From: Luscinia megarhynchos
Taxonomy: Eukaryota; Chordata; Aves; Passeriformes; Turdidae
Assembly: GCA_034336665.1 (NCBI GenBank)
Contig: CM067569.1
Location: forward strand, 7,912,820-7,976,819
Reading direction: 5' to 3'
DNA length: 64,000 nt
Shown here: positions 36,499 to 50,181 of the stretch, piece by piece
Position numbering within the stretch: the stretch's first letter is position 1
Layout of the letters: each line of letters opens with the position of its first letter
Position numbers and translations under genes: made by a program
Notes under the pieces: generated by a model
What the model saw: the letters and a program-made list of their open reading frames with translations, nothing else
Database searches by the model: none
What the model was told of the DNA's origin: nothing

Positions 36499-36520
36499 CA
36501 GCTTACCTGATGGTAAGCTG
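36499..36520. repeat. 9-bp perfect inverted repeat
   Basis: CAGCTTACC and GGTAAGCTG are exact reverse complements with a four-base spacer (TGAT). This could form a short hairpin. In long intronic sequence such arms can arise by chance. Confidence 0.7.
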
Positions 36521-37663
36521 CTGCTCAGGTACCTGATGAAATCTTGGGCAGGATCATCCATGGCCAAACCTATGAAAGTGGATTAGCAGCTGTTCATGCC
36601 ATGCTTCTGCATGCTTGGAAGATAAAAGGAGAAAATATGAACGGTTGAAGATTTTTTCAGTTAAAGAAGCGGGCACAAAGGCTTAATGATTTCTGTTCTT
36701 CATACACTGGTTCTGCTGAAGGGAAGGTGCTGGCACCTACTGGGTACTGAGTTGCAGTGATCTTGATCACGTTTCCATGTCCTCACGACTTCTCTGCAGG
36801 TGTTCACTGGTGCTGGCTTTCTCTGGGAGCCACACAGAAAATGTGCAAAGGGTACCATATGTCCTGTATTGTTTGGCCCATGGTCTGGTTTGGGCTTGTA
36901 GAGAGATTTTGTTCTCTGTTGTTTTTTCTTCCTAGCTTTTGATAAAGCATGATAGTGGTACCCCTTCAGGTTTTGACCAAGAGGACTGGTTTTATTCTTG
37001 CAGTAGCTCCAACCTTCTCTTCCATTTGCCAATCCCAAGAGCTGTGAGCCCCCAAAGGAGCTTTTAGTTTTTCTCTATAGTTGTGATGTAAGTGCTTTAG
37101 ATGGGTTTTCCCTTGAAGAGCATGCAAATGTTACCTGCTTGCTAATTTAAATGTGTTCTCTCTTGGGAACTTTATCTCACCAGGGCTCTGTGTATTTGTA
37201 GTTTTAGCATTTATTCCTGTGTTAATCAGGAAAATGTTGAGTAATGGGATTTGGACCCTAACACTGTCTCGGTGTCATGGTTGTTGATGAAATATAGTCT
37301 TGATTTGAACTCATGACTTTGGAACTTTTTAACCCCAGGTGACCTGGGAAAGTTTGTTGCTTTTGGAGCACATGACAAGATTATGCAATCACACACTGGA
37401 AGGGGGAGGATTCGGGTTGTTAATTTTCTTTTTGCTTCAGTTTACTTAGTTTCAAATTTGGTTCTGCTTAGCAGTTTGCTTTTGGGGCTGGGCATTCAGG
37501 CCTATTTTTTTTTAATTTTTATTTTTTTTATTGAGGGCATGTGCTGCCTTGTACAAACCACAGAAAAGGCATTTTATAAATATGCATAGTAGCAGATGTT
37601 AAAAAGATACACTTGTAGTTAAAGTACTAAACAATAGAACAGTTTCGTGTTAGAGGCTCTTAA

Positions 37664-37765
37664 GGTGACCTTGAGGAGGTAACTTGATCTCTCCTTGTGT
37701 TAATCTGTAAAATGAGGATAAGAACATTCCTCTTGTCTGCCTTGATTATTTGAATTAGAGGTCTT
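37664..37765 (+). repeat. MIR-like ancient SINE relic, sense
   Basis: The order 'ggtgaccttgaggaggtaac', 'ttgatctctcc', 'aatctgtaaaatgaggataa' closely follows the MIR core and 3' region (gaccttgggcaagt, cttaacctctct, atctgtaaaatggggataa). It is the clearest of the MIR-like segments in the window. Confidence 0.6.
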
Positions 37766-38853
37766 TGGAGCAGAGAGTTTCTTTTACCTTGTTTCAAAGC
37801 TGTGACAAAGCAATCTTAGTGCTGGGATTTCACTACTACTTGTGCAAAGAAAAAAAAATAATATCCAGTGCTATGTGATTATCTTATAAACGTTTTATTG
37901 CTTTTCAAAGGCAGTGAAATTGTAAAGGAATTATGTTTCTATTGGCACATTTACGGCATTGCTTTTCTGTACTTTCTCTTTCTAAATTTATTTTTAATAT
38001 TAGGTTTTAAATTGCAGTTCTGGTGTGCAGCATTGATACTGAGAGAAACAAAAATAACCAAGGAGATGCCAGCTCAGGCACACTGCATGTTTACTGGAGA
38101 TTTTAATTTTTTATTTTTTTAATAGCACTTAGTTCATGTGAGGGTACAAATACTCATATCCAAAGCACAGTGTGCAGTCCTGCCATGCCTGACCACTTCC
38201 CATGTTTCCCAGTAGTGGAATTCCATACATTCCTTGCATCCCAACTGTGTGTAGGAGCCAGCTCTCTGAAGATAGGATGGCAGATATTTTATACTGAGAA
38301 ATGGGAGAACTTCAGTCATTAAATTTGAGACCCAGAATTCATGGGTTCAGGTGGTGGTAGAGGAAGCTCTTCCTCCAACTGAAACAGTGAGTGGTGAGAG
38401 CCAAAAAACCCCCAGTTTCCAAAAGGGAAGGTTCAATCAATTTCATTTTCTCACAATTAACAAAGTTCTGATTGCTGATCTGATTTTGAAGATAAAAGCA
38501 AGCAAACACATGCTCAGAGAAGCACACCTCATGTTCTCTCTGGACACTTCTCCTTCACCTTGCTGGTCTCCAGTCCGTGGCACTCACTATCCTCAGCACC
38601 TCTGGGGCAGGACACTGGTACCAAGCCACTGCTGCTGCTGTCATTGTGCTGCTGCTTTTTCCTTACTCAGTATTTTCCACAGGAGCTGCTCTGCTGGCCA
38701 CAGTCCTTTTGGAGTTGCTCCTCCTCCCTACTCTCTTTGCCTGTGCTTGAGGCAGCTGCTTTGCCTCAGCATTTCTCCTGCCCCAGCATCATTTTTGTTT
38801 CTCTCTTCCCTATGCTTTGGTGTCTTCTCTGTCCTGGCATTGTCTCCCGTGTC

Positions 38854-39110
38854 TCACAGGATCCCAGGGTGGGTCAGGCTGGGAGGGACCACAGTGGCTC
38901 ACCTGGTCCAGGGTCATCCTGGAGCACAGGCACAGGATTGTGCCTGGATGGTTCTCGAATATCCCCAGTGAGGGACACTCCACAGCTTCTCTGGGCAGTC
39001 TGTGCCAGTGCACAGTGAAGTGCTCTGGTGTCTCTCTCATGTCTCCTGCTCTTTGTCCTTTCAATGTTTGCTGCCTATTGCTGTGTCTGTGTTTTTGCAG
39101 AGGTTCTCTG
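38854..39110 (-). repeat. CR1 LINE fragment, antisense
   Basis: It begins 'tcacaggatcccagggtggg' and continues 'gtcaggctgggagggaccac', 'ggtcatcctggagcacaggc', 'acaggattgtgcctggatgg' and 'gggacactccacagcttctc'. These are reverse-complement CR1 3' words in order. After about 39020 the match weakens ('agtgctctggtgtctctctc', 'ctttgtcctttcaat'). The long open frames across 38351-39272 on both strands are by-products of this element and its GC-rich flanks. Confidence 0.88.
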
Positions 39111-41438
39111 TGCTCCTCTGGTTCTGTTTTGATGTGCAATGGGTCAGTTTTGCCATTTGCTGAACTGGTTGGACTGACAGTGACCAGCACAATCCTTGGC
39201 CACCTCCTACACAAGTCACCACTGCAGCACCATTGCTACCAAAGCCCTGCTGGTTGTGGTGAATACAATTGAGTGGGATAAAAAATTAAATGGTTTCTTT
39301 CCTTGGATGAGAATGCAAAAGGCAACACTTCTATAGATAGACTCTTGGCATAGTAAAATTGTTTAAAAATACATTAAGCTAGGGCAGAAAAATATTTCCA
39401 GAGGGGAAGTAGGAATTTTGTTAGGAAAGAATTTTCAAGTTAGGATGTAATTTGGCCTGCTACTGTAGAAGAGTCAATTATTTTTGTAGAAAAATTAATG
39501 GATACCAGGGGAAAAGACCAACTTCCACTAATCAAAATGTCTTGTGCCCTTTGGGTGGGAGAAGACAGGGAACAAGAATCTTTTTTTGTTCTGGGGGCAA
39601 TCCATAACTAATTTAAAAAGGATTATTTATAACAAAGTTGGTTTTCCACCTAGAGGACAGTCAGTATCCCCAAAAGAATGATTAATCCTTGCCTTCGTTG
39701 AGCCTGGATAACTTTCAGGCTCACTAGGGATCTGTCTAAGGAGAACACTTAGGTATTGTCTTAAGCCTGTTCTGTTCAGTAGAGTGCTTTGTTGAATCTA
39801 ATTGAATCACTGGGAATTAAAGCTAAGTAAGTGTTTCAGTATTGCCCCAAAGTTGGACCCAATTTTTAGAGGCTGTGTGATATTTTTGAAAAAAAAATTC
39901 ATGTATTTTATTAATGGTGGTCGTCATCTTGTGTTTTAGGAGACAACTAGAGAAATAATTCTGAATATTAAATGTGCTGATCATAAAGTGATATAAACCC
40001 AGAAATGATAGAAGCCTTGTGTCAATCAATCATGCACATGATCTGTTGTTCATACCCTGTTCAGAACTGAAATGTTGTTGCTTTCATGCTGTACAACAGA
40101 ATAATAGGCAAGGTTCTATAAACACTCTCAACGGGGTAACTCCCCAATTCCCACTGCTGTTAGTACCACTTCAGCATCACACACATCAGTATAATCTGCA
40201 TGGCAGTATCGTGGAACTTTGTTTTAGTTGAGCATCTGGTTCAGAAGCAGTATCTTACAATTATATCAAATTAAAGAAGTGATCCAAATAGAAATGAAGC
40301 CTTGCAGAACATTGAGTGTTATTGTTTTATTACTGCTGTATTGAATGAGAGTCCATGAATTAGTTGTCTATTCAAAGAAGCATTTGTATTTTCTTTTCTC
40401 CAAAGGCACCTCAAACAGGATTTGCTGGATTTGAGGGTGTCTGCTTGCTATCCAGCAGTGGAGGTGCTAGCCAGAGGAACAGGCTGTGCTCAAGGGTGTT
40501 GTATTGGTCAGTGTTTTCCCTGTTATAGTGCATTTACCATAGAATGTTAACAATTGATAGTCTTTAGGAGCACAATTATTTATTGTTGAAATAATATACC
40601 TCAGAAACTGACTTCTGTGCTGCAATGTTTTTAAGGTCTGGGTGCCAACATGGGCAATTAAGCACAGGGCAGGGTTTCTGAAGTGTCTGGTTTATCAGCT
40701 CTGTACATGGCAAACTGTCCTGGGCATCAGGAGCCCCTTGAAGATTTATGCTGCTCATTTCTGTGGCTGTCTAGTTTTAGTTTGGGGCTGTGTAGCTCAG
40801 TCCTTAGAAATGCCAGAAGTGAGGGTGATAATGGGTGATGGGCATTTACAAGATCCTTGATTGAAGGAGGGTTTCTAAGCAAGGACACAGAGTTTCTGTG
40901 GTTCAGGGGTTGGTTGAGGACAGATCTCTGCAAGGTCTTGTGAAAAAACCCTTGGGGAGATTCCTGGTGATAACTGAGAGGAGATTTTGCTACAGATTCT
41001 GTTTTGAAAGCATCTGGGAGACCACTGACTTATGTAGGACAGTGCTCCTCACCAGATAATCTCAGGATGAACAGAGGGAGAATTGATTATTAAAATTAGC
41101 ATTTATATTGACTTACTTCAGAAAGAAATTGAATTCCTTTTACTGCATGGAATACTCTTGCAGCCTCCAAAAAGGATGCATAAGGGAACTGTGGTGAGTT
41201 TGTTGCCAAAATCCCCATGTGGGATGCTGTTTGGGTAGCTGAGAGCCTGACATGTGAATGCTATTATGGGTAACCAGCACTCATCAGTAAGCCAGAATTC
41301 CCATGCTGTCTGGAAGGAGCAGTTGTTTTTTGCTAACTTCAGCAACTTGCTTTCATGTAGCCTTGAGGGTCCTTAAGGATTTGCACTGAATAATTTGGCA
41401 CTTCTGTTTATTCATTGTTGTGAGTAAGGTTTTGATAG
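39111..41438. other. Intronic stretch between two CR1 fragments
   Basis: No coding exon was supported. About 39111-39260 is richer in G and C than its surroundings and may belong to the adjacent repeat or another diverged element. The rest shows no recognisable structure. Confidence 0.5.
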
Positions 41439-41487
41439 TGGACTTGATGATCCTTGTGGGTCCTTTCCACCTCAGACTATTCTGTGG
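41439..41487 (+). repeat. CR1 LINE 3' tail, sense
   Basis: It contains 'tggacttgatgatccttgtg' then 'gggtcctttccacctcagac' then 'tattctgtg', the terminal CR1 3' end. Only about 50 bases remain. Confidence 0.8.
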
Positions 41488-43221
41488 GGTTTTTTTGAGA
41501 TAGAGACATCAAGTGATATGTATGAGATGGTTGCTCAGAGTATGTTGAAGAGCTCTTGAATTTCTAATTACCTCTGTCCTATGTTAGAAGAAAATCACTC
41601 TTTTGAAATAGTGAATGATCCTCTTGTGTATGTCAGGGGTGTTGAAGGCATAACTCAATTTTTTTTGCCACTTGCAAGACTTATAAACAGTTACTTCATG
41701 TTAGAGACTTGCAGATGTTGGGTGTGAGAAGCAGATGTTTAGCATGATCTTCCAGTCCCTAAGCCAGGAGTTTTGAAGGGTGAGTTGATTATCTTGAAAT
41801 ACTGTCCCTCAGAAGTTGGCTGTGGAACCAAGTGCAGAGAACCTTTGTGGATGTGATGAAGATCAAGAAGGGCATTCCCAGAATATCAGAAAAGAGAGTC
41901 TGGATTCACAGTCTCTTTATCACCCAATTTTTATGGTGATCTGTCTTGTGAAAAATTACTCTGTACTAATGTAGAAATATGGCAGAATAAATTCACTTTG
42001 TGCTTCTCCCCTTTGGCTTGCTGACCACTAATCAGCAATCCATCTGTTAACAATCATGTTGAGTAAGGCAGGAATGCAGGTTTTGATTCAAAGACTCACT
42101 TGGCTTAGTCAACATTTGTTTGATCATCATCTGTTTCTCAGCATGTCTTAGTTTGCTGCATACTTCATTGCAAGATTAGTGCCTTTTCATTACTGAAAAT
42201 AGTTTTAAAACTCCCTATTGCTTTTTCTGTTTGAGCTTAAAACAACTCCTGACCATACTCAGTTAAGAAGCTGTTCTTGACTCTTTTTTGAAAGGATTAT
42301 AATTTTTCTTAAGCAAATACAAATGTAATAATTTTGTCAAGCCCTTTTGTTCCTGCTAAGTGTAGATGATGCTCTAGAATGTGCTTTTTTTATTCACCTG
42401 CCAAGTGATTAAAGGCAAACATGTGTGGACAGGCACAGCAGAAGTTCCTCCTTGCTGCTGATTTAGAGAATGACAAACTCTTCTAAACAGGCTCTGATAC
42501 TTTTGTGTTGAGAAGAGCATCTGCTGCAGTTTCACTGGACTGCAGGGCTGAGTTGGCACTGAAGTGTTTCTACCTGACAAAGTGAGAAATCACTCAGGCT
42601 CCTGGTGGGTCCAAAGCAAGAGTGGGATATCCCGAGGTTCCTGCTCAGCCATAAGGGTCACATCCCAGTCACATTCATGCTTTGTCACTGAGACTGTGGA
42701 AATTGTACAATGAAGCTACAGACTGTCAGAATCTGTGGTGGAATCCCCAGAGTGTCCAGATAAGGATATAACCCCTACATAAACACAAAATTTTCTTTAT
42801 CTCTCAATCAAGATCAGAGGAAAACTGGATCCACCAAACACATTTATTTTAATGGCAGAACCATCACATGTACATTGTTTTACTTTGTGGAAGGTGATCT
42901 TCTTTCAGATAGGATCAAGCAGTGCTGGTGTTAAATATTTCACTTAATACTGAACCATTCATATGCATAAATCTTCATAGGGCTGAGGCCTTAGGCCCTG
43001 ATCTTGTATGCTGTTCTGTGGGGAATTAATTGCAGTATCAAAGCTTGAGATAGCAGAACAGGCATGGGAGGAGGATAGGAAACAGTAGGAAAAATAGAAA
43101 ATAAGCATGTTTGCACTTGTGTTCTGAAACTTTGAAACAAATGTGAGATTTTTTCTGTGTTGTATTTTTAAAGATTATTATTTCCTTGCCTTTTTACACA
43201 TTTGTGTGTGTGGCAGAAAGC

Positions 43222-43245
43222 TTTTTTTATTTTTTTTTTTTTTTT
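43222..43245. repeat. T-rich tract
   Basis: Nearly pure T with one A interruption; low complexity. Confidence 0.8.
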
Positions 43246-46200
43246 GGTAAATAACATCGGAGCTGTCTCTCATTTATTTATGGTTACAGTTGTTAATATT
43301 TTGGGTTATTGCCTGGCACTCATATCTCTAAATTTTATATTTCATTCTTTTAGCTGCATTAGCTCTATATGTTTTCCTTCCTTAAAAATAATGTATATTT
43401 CATCTCCTGTTTTTAAAATTTGCTTTCTGGTATTGAAGCCTTTGCATCTTATTTTCATGCAATGTTGATATCTTTGCATACAACATTTTCTCAATTTTTT
43501 TTTTTTAGGAACTACCCTAATTTATCATTCTAATTTATCTACTTAAACTTGTAAATGTCTTTATAGGTTATTTTTCCTTTTAAAAAATTAATTTTTTGAG
43601 GAAGCAATGCACCTGGTTTCTGGACTGGACATGTGCCATCTCTTCTGTTTAGCATTTTGTGAAAATCTTTCAGTTGCTGCAGAAGCTGCCAAGAGATGTG
43701 GAGGATGGGGTGGAGGGAATGGGTACCAGTCTGTTCATCACTGTTTTGCAGTCAGCCCCACATCTGGCCATGAGATGCTATTTTGAGGATACTCTGGTGT
43801 ACTTTGTTTATTGTAGCTGAAGAACTGAGGCTGAGAAGCACTGACTGTGATCAGGATTGAATTGGGCACATAAGAACAGTATCAGCTTTCCTTAGGTCTT
43901 CTCTTGTTGAACAAGTAGAGAGTCAGAGCAGAGATGGAGGACTGGGGGATTGGCAGTAATTCTGTCTGGATCTAAACAGGGCAGACATGGGCTGTGCTGT
44001 CCCTCTGTACATGACTTTCTCTCCTAATCCTTCTTCCCTGTGCTGTCCTACTTGCTGAGCTGCAACTTCATCCCACCAACACCCCAAAAAAAGGAGTGGG
44101 AGGTAAAATGGGGTGTTTGGAGTGTCTGGAGCCTTGTGCTGCCACTGGGTGCACTGGTCAGCCCATTGTGCTTTCACATGGTGTGAGTGCCACAGCTCAC
44201 CATGATCTGGGCTCTGACTTCTGCAGAAAGAGCTGCTGCACTGCCAGGGACCCATTTGCATCTGCTGTTTTCAGCAGCCGATGAATTGTAAGGGGAAAAT
44301 GATAATACTCTTATGGAAAATGTGAGAAAACATTTCAAAACTGGCAAAAAGCTACCAAGTTAAAGATTTTTTTTTTCTGCCTTGTTTTAAAAATAGCTAC
44401 TCTCGATATCTGTAGACAGCACAAATAGTTTTAAGACAAATTGGCACACTGTAGGAGTGATACAGACAAATTTGCAGGAAGAATGAGCTTTATAATGATT
44501 CTTCAGACCTGATTTGAATGGCAGTAGTATGAGCTAGCTACAGCCTAGGATTTTCCCTTAGGCTTTCTCATACATGTGTAGGCAAGCAGCTCGCTAGTAT
44601 CTCTTCATGGGAGTGCCTCCTTCCAGGATTTCCTGGAATTCCTGAAGATCCCTGTCAGATACCTGTGGCTAATGACTGCAGTGATATCTTTATCAGTCCC
44701 TGGCAGCTGGGAGGTTTAATTTCCATCTCAGTCACTGCTTGGTCACCTTACCCGATAGGATTCTGACAGATTTGAGATTCAAGAACTGAGTCTGCAGATA
44801 AGCAAAATGACACTGCATTTTCACCCTTCTTTTAAATAGGTATTTCTGTGCCTCCTCTAGTCTCCACTGTGCTGGGCTTGTACAAAAGAGGAATTCCTTG
44901 GAGACTGGATGGGCTATAGTCAGACAAGCTTTACAAACCAGGGGTTACAGACACTTATCTCTGAAAGAAACACAAAGGATGGGAGAAAATTGCTTCTCTC
45001 TTTGCAGCAGAGCATGGAGAAGAAGCGATAAGGCAGATTCCATTCTTGAACTTGATTCTCTGGTGTCTCTCCAGCACCTTTCAGCTCAGAACATATTTTT
45101 TCCCAGCTTGTCATCCTGTGCACAGTGCCCACCTGCCTCCCTCTGTCCTGTCCCAAGCAAGGGGCTGCCCAGCTGCACTAACAGTGAGGGAATTTTATTT
45201 TTAAACCTTCAAGTTTTGAACCGCAAATCCTGTAAATTAGTTTAAGAAATCATAGCCTCCAAGGCCATATCAAATAATACAGCTTACTGAAAGCAGAAAG
45301 GAGTGAGGAAATTTTAAAACAAGCTAACAAAAACTTGGAGTAGTTTCACACCATTACATCTGTGCTTTACTTTCCCTCCTTAATAGTTCAGTCTTCAGGC
45401 AAGAAAACACAGCAGCTGAAAATCAGCATTTCAGAGAGCATGCAGTCTGTGTCAGGCCACTCCTAAAATAGAAATGACAAAGCTGTGACATTCTGGGGAT
45501 CCCCTTGCCCATGCTGTGCAGCAGAGCACAGAGGTTGTGGAGCTACAAGTCACAGAGATTCTGTATCCTAGAATAAAGCTTGAAGTTACACATTCTACAG
45601 CATGGGTAGGGAGGATTGGGCATAGCTTCAGGTTTATTTGTGGAGGTATCAATGCAAATAGAAAAATAATAAAAATTCACTTTTAAAAGAGCAGCAGCCC
45701 ATATAGTCATTAAATTTAGAGGAAGCTCCTTTTTTAATTGCAGTTTAGAGTAGAACTGAACTAAAAATATTTTGTTGTGGCTCCACCTTGCAGCATTCCC
45801 ATAGCAAGGTGTTTCCCAGAAGCTTTTCTGACTTCCAGTTAAAAGCCAAGATACTTCCTGGCTGGCAGCAGATACATGGAGTCTTGCCAGCAAGAATCTG
45901 CAGCTAAGAATCCCTTAGCTTGAGCCTTTGATTTCCTAACACTTCCATGTTCAAGGAAGAGAATCATCAATAAAGAAGGCTGCAGTATTTATTTTCTTTG
46001 TTTTCTTTATTTCTTTATTCAGCTGCATACTCTTCAGGTAATTGCTGTAATTTCCATTTCAGAAAGCTTTGTTGTGAATACTGAGGTCTAATTTCTATCT
46101 GATGCAACAAAAAATAATTGTTTTTAAAGGCTCAGACAATGATCTGCTGAAAACACCCTGACAGAACAATTTTCAACTTTGCACAGCAAATTAAGTCTTT

Positions 46201-47199
46201 AATTTTGCTCAGAAAATACCTTTGGTTTCTCATATGAACATTGAGTTGTGGTCTTTTCTATCTCCTTTTGTCTTTAATTATTTCTTTGCAGGTCTGAGGT
46301 TTTCTGAGACATTTAGATAAAATGCAGTAACAAGTACTCTCAAACTGTTAGAGCTGCTTTGAATTTACATCCCTGTAGTGCAGTTGCAAAATGTAACAAA
46401 ATCAACATTGCTTGATTTACAAGGAAATGTAAGGAATGACAAAGTAATGGTGAAATGTCTGCAGAGTGATGTTAGCACAAAGCAACCAGTGGCAAAGACT
46501 GTTTTCCTCACAGATGAAGGTGCTATTGATTTTTTACTATTCTTTTTATTTCTTCCTGATTTAAATTATGTAATCCAGACTTCCCAGTTGTCCCAGTCAG
46601 TGTATGTGTTACTTTGGGTAAATTGGATATTTAATGGGACATTGATTTGTCTTATTTGAGAGCTAAATGAGTTTAAGAAAGCATTAATTATTTATTGATT
46701 ATTCATTTAAGCTGGTCTTGAAAGCAGGAGTGGAAATCTCAACCTAGCTTGTCTTGAAAAGTTCTTGTGTATCTCTGACCAGAGATTTTATTTGTTAGTT
46801 TAAAAAAAGTCTTCAGGCAGGGCCCAGCAGTCCTGCACAAAAGCACCCATGCACCTTGTCATGCTGGGATGTGACAGGCTTTGTCACAGTGTCAGTTCAC
46901 ATCTTTGCATTGGATCTGGCAAAGATTTAACCTGTGTTTATGTTACACACCTGTGCTGTGGTGTGAAGACAGTTGTGAGTCCTGGTACTGAACCAAGGAC
47001 TTGACTGTCTTAGGTGCTTATGTCACCCTTTCCATCCCAATCCCTGGGAACCTTGTCATGGTATTTATTCACATTTTTCTCCTATTATTCTCACAGCAGG
47101 CTGAGGTTAACAGTGCAGTTGCACCTGGTTTATAGTCACAGACACTGCAGACACAGAGAAAATAAAAATATTCAGATAATTTTAATTTAAGCTGGTAGA

Positions 47200-47360
47200 T
47201 CCCAGGCTCAGTGACTTATCTGAACTTGACCATATGGCATTATTCCTTCAGGGCTAGGGGAAATCATCCAAAGAGCCCAGGTATCTGTTGTGGAGCAGGA
47301 GTTGGAATCCAGGTTATCCAGATTCTAAATCAATGATTGTCAGTGATTATACTGTCTGGA
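47200..47360 (-). repeat. MIR-like ancient SINE relic, antisense
   Basis: On the + strand the order 'cagtgacttatctgaacttg', 'gtggagcaggagttggaatc', 'caggttatccagattctaaa' and 'attatactg' follows the reverse complement of the MIR 5' half (aagtaacttgcccaagg, gcagagccgggattcgaacc, ctatgctatactg). It is diverged but long enough to be worth calling. Confidence 0.5.
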
Positions 47361-48260
47361 GTCTGCTGTAATTGTCTTAGACATCATCTAGAGTTGCCTT
47401 GTTACATCATGTGCAGTCTGTGGTGCCTGAGAAGATATCCAGCTTGCTGTGGGGAGGGCTGGTGCAGGCAGAGCCTGAAATATAGATTCAAGGTGTGAAA
47501 TCCCTGCAAGGACATGAACCCAGCTCCTGACTCAGACCTTCTCAGACCCAGAGCAGCTTAAAACTGACATGTCCAGTGAGCTGGCTGGGCTTCAGTGAGG
47601 AACATTTCAAAAGGCTGTTTGTAAAGGTGTTTCTCTTTCTCTAAATCTCTGTGCTGTCCTCACTGGTAACTATGAAAGGTCACCTCTGCCTCTGAAAAGC
47701 TTGTGTGTATTGCTGCATCCAAAGGAAAAAGCTTACAAGTAATTCCTTGCAGGAGGGTGAAAGTCAATTACTCGATTTTGACCTACAATGTCAAATGGAG
47801 GCCAGTAAGACAAGCACCATAATTAGCTTCACTTAAGAGATCAGCCTAAAAATAGCAACTAACAGTATTTGTATTCATTTAAATGGCTTTAAAGGCAGAA
47901 CTGGAAAGAAGCTTCATCATTGGACCAGCCTTGAAAACAGTTATTTACTCTTCTGTAAAGAGCAGAGACTTGTGTTTCAGATCAATACCAGAAGATCTGG
48001 AACATGGTGTGCAGAATGTCAGGGTGTCCTACATATGTGAGGTAGAATAAGCAGAAATGTTGCAGGAACAGATTTCACATTGCACCATATAAATCTTAGG
48101 GAGCATTTTCCCAATATTTTTATCCATTTCCTCTTGTGAGCAACTTTAAAAGTCCACACTGTTAACTTTAGCTTCCATCAGGCCCATCTCAGTCTGTCTG
48201 GATCTGAGAGGAAATTTTGCTCATAATAATTTAATTTGTTATTAGTCTTCTCTGTGTTTA

Positions 48261-48328
48261 TCTTTTATTCTTTCTTCCCTTCTTCCCTTCTTTCCTTCTT
48301 TGTTTCCTTCTTTCTTTCCTTCTTTCCT
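48261..48328. repeat. CTTT/CTTCC pyrimidine microsatellite
   Basis: About 68 bases of almost pure C and T in imperfect TTCC and TTTC units. It is polypyrimidine on the + strand and polypurine on the - strand. Confidence 0.9.
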
Positions 48329-50181
48329 ATAAATTTCCTTGGTTGCCAGTGAATAGTTTTGTTTTTAAGAATAATAACTTCCACTCCAGAAACAGTATTG
48401 CATTGCAGACTATTAGATGAGGTTCACTCAAGGTAAGGCATTCAGTGAGCTTTTACTTCACTGGAGCTGCTAATTGAAATACTGGTTGCCATTATCAGCT
48501 GAATTCTGTTCACCAGGATGGGCTGAATAACTGCTCAGGGGAAATAATTTAAGTGAGGCTACCAGAGAAAGAGGTATTAAAAACTTCAAGCTTGAGGAGA
48601 GGAATTCAGCCATTTTCTGTGAAGTTTGGGGTGGGAGATGTGAGTAGTGATAGGAAGAAGAGAATAACAGTTGTCATATTAGTTTGGCTGGATGTGTATA
48701 ACAAAAATTGCTTAGAATATTTGTTATTCTCTATTCTTGATGCTGTTATTCCCCTAATCACATATTCAGCTTTTTTATTATTAATCTTATATTTATGTAA
48801 CACAAAATGATAGCAGCATTTTGTAAGGCATTTGTAAGTAAGGCATTTATATAGGAGAATATATAAAAAGACTTAATGGAATGCTAAGGCTTTTCCCTTA
48901 GAAATCCATTGAAGAAGAGGAAGAATCTGGTGCAGTAAATATGAGCAAGGTATCTGTTATATTGCTGCATAAGCAGCAACCTGAAAAACAGTGTAGTCCT
49001 GGCTGGGGTGATGCCAGGAACTGATCATGAAAAAAAAGGATCTTGAGAAAACTGAGTTAAAATAATGAAGATGTTTCCCACTGACAGACAGTGTGGTGTA
49101 CCAGCACTCAGTCCTTTGCAGGCCAGGCAAAGTAGGACAGGAATGGTATAAAGACAGAGGCGTGGGCAGAGGCATGTTTTCTCTGAAATGTTCTGATGAG
49201 CACCACTAGTTTGAGAACAATATTACACGGAGGAAAGCTTTCTTCTGCTAGAATGGGATGTGGGAGGGAGAACTGAAGGAACATAGGTTTGTTTGGGAAC
49301 ATTCTGGGTAATACTTTCCACTTCAAACAGTTCAGTTGAGATTAAATCTTGCTCCAGCTTACACCCGTGCACTTCTGTTAGGGCCCCAAGCTGCCACATC
49401 TGAAGAGAAAGTTAAACATGTTCTACAGAAGCCAAATGTGGAGCAATTAAACTTTTATTATGACCATGAAATCCACAGACTTTTCCTGTTCCTATCCAGG
49501 CTCTGCTATGGGTGGTTGGGTAGCTGATTGCCACTACCTGAATTGTGTCTCCCTGACAATATTGCAAATAGTTTTAGGGTAATTTCTGCCTACTCAAAGT
49601 GTCTCTAATTTGCATGCAGAGTAACTTCTGCTAGAATTCATGGCAGTAGAGACAAATAATATTGGCTTCTTTCCTCTTCAGGAGTGCTTTCCCTGCATTA
49701 GGTATCTGCTGTAGCAAAAAAAGAGATGTTTATAGTTTATTTTTAGTGTAGTCATTTGCATACAGACTATCTGGTTCATCTGGTTTCCCAGAACTTGATT
49801 TGGAATTGCTTTCCTTCAATCCTTTCTGTTTGGATTATATTCTTTCTTGGATTAAACTAGGTTTAGTTTTGTTTCCTTGTGTGCTCTTGGAAAGAAAATG
49901 GCAGACATTCTGAAACACTTTGTGGCACTGACACCAGGATGGGAATTTTTCCTTATCTTTCTGTAGCAGCCTCAATGGAAAGAAGTAGTAGTTGATGTGA
50001 ATGTCTTAAACTACTGGTTTATGAAACTACTATATTTAAATAAAATGGTGGTAACTTCTTGGGTGAGCATAAAACGTGACATTTGTATCGTGATGTAAAG
50101 TGTCTGAGAACACAGAGTTTTGTATAGGAGAAAATATTCTTCTTGTTTGGGTTGAAATATTTTTTTTTCTTTGCTTTACAG

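Larger units (their letters stand above)
33637..38853. other. Start of the long intron between exon C and the constant exons
   Basis: For exon C transcripts this intron runs 16,545 bases to 50181. This part holds a 23-bp triplicate (33992-34060), a GTTT/T tract (35629-35681), a 9-bp inverted repeat (36499-36520) and a MIR-like relic (37664-37765). No additional coding exon was supported. Confidence 0.65.
41488..50181. other. Intron sequence leading to the first constant ABLIM1 exon
   Basis: No coding exon was supported. The contents are a T-rich tract (43222-43245), a MIR-like antisense relic (about 47200-47360) and a pyrimidine tract (48261-48328). It ends with a T-rich tract and TTTACAG acceptor at 50181. 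Confidence 0.65.

Noticed and set aside
38351..39272. Long open frames of 134-206 residues on both strands
   Set aside because: They run through an antisense CR1 fragment and its GC-rich flanks. The peptides show no family features.
40789..40860. tRNA-like start 'ggggctgtgtagctcagtcc'
   Set aside because: No cloverleaf can be formed and no B-box (GGTTCGAATCC-type) lies at the right distance.
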